Source: an uncultured Prochlorococcus sp. (GTDB lineage: Bacteria > Cyanobacteriota > Cyanobacteriia > PCC-6307 > Cyanobiaceae). From it: DNA of 64,000 nt. Below, one piece after another: positions 61,931 to 64,000 of the stretch. The position numbers and the translations under genes were made by a program. The notes under the pieces were generated by a model, which worked only from the letters and a program-made list of their open reading frames with translations, searched no databases and was not told the origin of the DNA. The stretch's first letter is position 1. Each line of letters opens with the position of its first letter. The stretch lies in the NCBI GenBank assembly GCA_902564535.1, contig CACFBG010000003.1, forward strand, positions 51,456 through 115,455, given 5' to 3'.

Positions 61931-63347
61931 GTGAGCTCAGGCACTCTTTATGACAAAGTTTGGGATCTGCATCGGGTAGCAGAACTTCCTGGCGGATCTA
62001 CTCAGCTTTTTATAGGGCTGCACTTAATACATGAAGTTACGAGTCCACAAGCTTTTGCTGCACTTAAAGAAAAGAATCTTTCTGTTCGCTGCCCTAATAG
62101 GACTGTGGCAACTGTTGATCATATAGTTCCAACTATTAGTCAGCAACGTCCTTTTGCAGACCCACTAGCAGAAGAGATGCTGCAAACCCTTGAAAAGAAT
62201 TGTCTATCCAATGGAATTAATTTGTATGGGATAGGCAGCGGTAAGCAAGGAGTTGTTCATGTAATGGCTCCTGAATTAGGTCTTACTCAACCAGGAATGA
62301 CAGTAGCTTGTGGAGACTCTCATACTTCTACGCACGGAGCATTTGGTGCAATTGCTTTTGGGATTGGAACCAGTCAAGTTAGGGACGTGCTTGCAAGCCA
62401 AAGTCTTGCGATGAACAAACTTAAAGTCAGGAGACTTTGGTTCGAAGGGAATCTTTCTCAAGGTGTTTACGCGAAAGATCTCATACTGCATGTCATAAGA
62501 AAGCTTGGTGTGAAAGGCGGTGTTGGATATGCGTATGAATTTGCAGGACCTGCAATTGAAGCGCTTTCCATGGAAGAAAGAATGACTATCTGCAATATGG
62601 CTATAGAAGGTGGAGCTCGATGTGGCTATATGAATCCTGACAAAAATACTTTTGATTATTTAAAAGGAAAAGAACATTCACCAAAAGGCTTACATTGGGG
62701 AAAAGCAATTAAATGGTGGACAAGTCTTTCAAGCGATTCTTCAGCAATATTTGATGATGAAATTCGTTTTGACGCAACAGAAATTGCTCCAACTGTTACT
62801 TGGGGAATAACTCCTGGACAAGGAATTGCCATTAATGAATGCATCCCTATTCCAAAATCACTTGAATACAATGAAAGCGTATTAGCAGAAGAAGCTTGTA
62901 CCTATATGGACCTCAAGCCAGGGACTCCAATATCAGGAATCCCTATAGATGTTTGTTTTATTGGAAGCTGTACAAATGGACGACTTAGTGATTTAAAAGC
63001 AGCTGCTCAAATTGCTCAAGGTAGAAAGGTTGCTAAAGGCATCAAAGCGTTTGTTGTCCCAGGATCCGAGCAAGTTGCAAAAGCAGCAAAAAAAAGAAGG
63101 TTTAGATTCAATTTTTATTTCTGCAGGTTTTGAATGGCGTGAACCAGGTTGCTCAATGTGTCTTGCAATGAATCCAGATAAATTAGAAGGAAGGCAAATT
63201 AGTGCTAGCTCGAGCAATAGGAATTTCAAAGGAAGGCAGGGTTCTGCCAATGGCAGAACTTTACTAATGAGTCCTGCAATGGTTGCTGCTGCAGCGATTA
63301 ATGGCAAAGTCACTGATGTCCGAGAAATGATTAGCCCACAAAAGTAA
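61931..63347 (+). pseudogene. leuC: 3-isopropylmalate dehydratase large subunit, split into two frames at an A8 tract (63088-63095)
   Basis: Frame 1 61931..63133 reads ...[25 protein letters not shown]; +1 frame continues ...[80 protein letters not shown] to 63347. Could be real, slippage-rescued, or an assembly/sequencing error. Confidence 0.85.
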
Positions 63348-63366
63348 ATTTCACTAACCAATAACT

Positions 63367-63987
63367 ATGAAGGAATCATCCTTTCCTGCAGGAATCATCG
63401 AAAAAGTAAAAGGTGTAGGACTTGTACTCAAAGGAAATGATATAGATACAGATAGAATAATACCCGCAAGATTTCTTAAATGTGTAAATTTTGATGCTTT
63501 GGGTGAACAAGTATTTGCAGATGATCGAAATGAATTAAAAGGCTCTCATCCATTTGACAAACTATCAAATAAAGATGCATCAATTTTGATTGTTAATGAT
63601 AATTTTGGATGCGGTTCCAGCAGAGAACATGCTCCTCAAGCACTTATGAGATGGGGAATAAGAGGAATAATTGGTCAAAGTTTTGCGGAGATATTTTTTG
63701 GAAATTGTTTAGCACTTGGGATTCCATGCACAACCACTTCAGAAGAAAATATCAAAGAAATACAAGATATAGTTAATCAAAATCAGCAATGTCATTGTGA
63801 AATAGATTTGAAATATAAAAAATTTATAGGAGGACTAAAATCATGGCCAATAGAAATAGATAATGGTCCCTTAGAAATGCTACTTACTGGACAGTGGGAT
63901 GCCACATCACAACTTATTTCACAAAAAATAGCTTTAAAAAAAATAATAAAAACACTTCCTTATTTAAATGGTTTCGAAGCAAAGTGA
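63367..63987 (+). CDS. leuD: 3-isopropylmalate dehydratase small subunit
   Basis: LKGNDIDTDRIIPARFLKCVNFDALGEQVFADDR, NDNFGCGSSREHAPQALMRWGIRGIIGQSFAEIFFGNCL. Confidence 0.95.
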   Translation: MKESSFPAGIIEKVKGVGLVLKGNDIDTDRIIPARFLKCVNFDALGEQVFADDRNELKGSHPFDKLSNKDASILIVNDNFGCGSSREHAPQALMRWGIRGIIGQSFAEIFFGNCLALGIPCTTTSEENIKEIQDIVNQNQQCHCEIDLKYKKFIGGLKSWPIEIDNGPLEMLLTGQWDATSQLISQKIALKKIIKTLPYLNGFEAK

Positions 63988-64000
63988 GTCAAAATTTGTG

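Noticed and set aside
63012-63347. Separate 111-aa gene downstream of leuC
   Set aside because: It is the out-of-frame C-terminus of leuC; treated under the frameshift finding.

Overview
The window looks like a low-light Prochlorococcus (marine picocyanobacterium) chromosome segment. Supporting signs: degenerate class III-like phycoerythrin genes cpeA/cpeB, psbEFLJ, psbK, ycf48-rubA, ndhC-K-J, chlD, an AT-rich composition and very tight gene packing. Most of it is ordinary housekeeping content (hisS, hisB, purH, leuC/leuD, glyA, pyrE, fabI, ispH, tgt, uvrD-like, murJ, amt). Two tRNAs are present (Met-CAT, Arg-ACG). There is also a surface-polysaccharide set: an ABC exporter, a Wzy-like polymerase, two glycosyltransferases, an initiating sugar transferase, galE, a eukaryote-like ugd and a DegT aminotransferase. 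I saw no CRISPR array, prophage, transposon or defence island. The observations most worth a second look are: an A8-tract frameshift in leuC; a C10 tract at the very start of folK; a cobS whose only plausible start is CTG; a perfect 13-bp hairpin that buries the purH start codon; a GTA-N8-TAC NtcA-type box upstream of amt; a perfect 16-bp palindrome in the cpeB leader; a possible Yfr2-like sRNA with mutually exclusive hairpins upstream of a DUF3155 gene; and short photosystem genes (psbF, psbL, psbK) missing from the supplied ORF track. I do not see a convincing whole new multi-gene system. All family assignments are from recognising motifs by eye; no database search was run.
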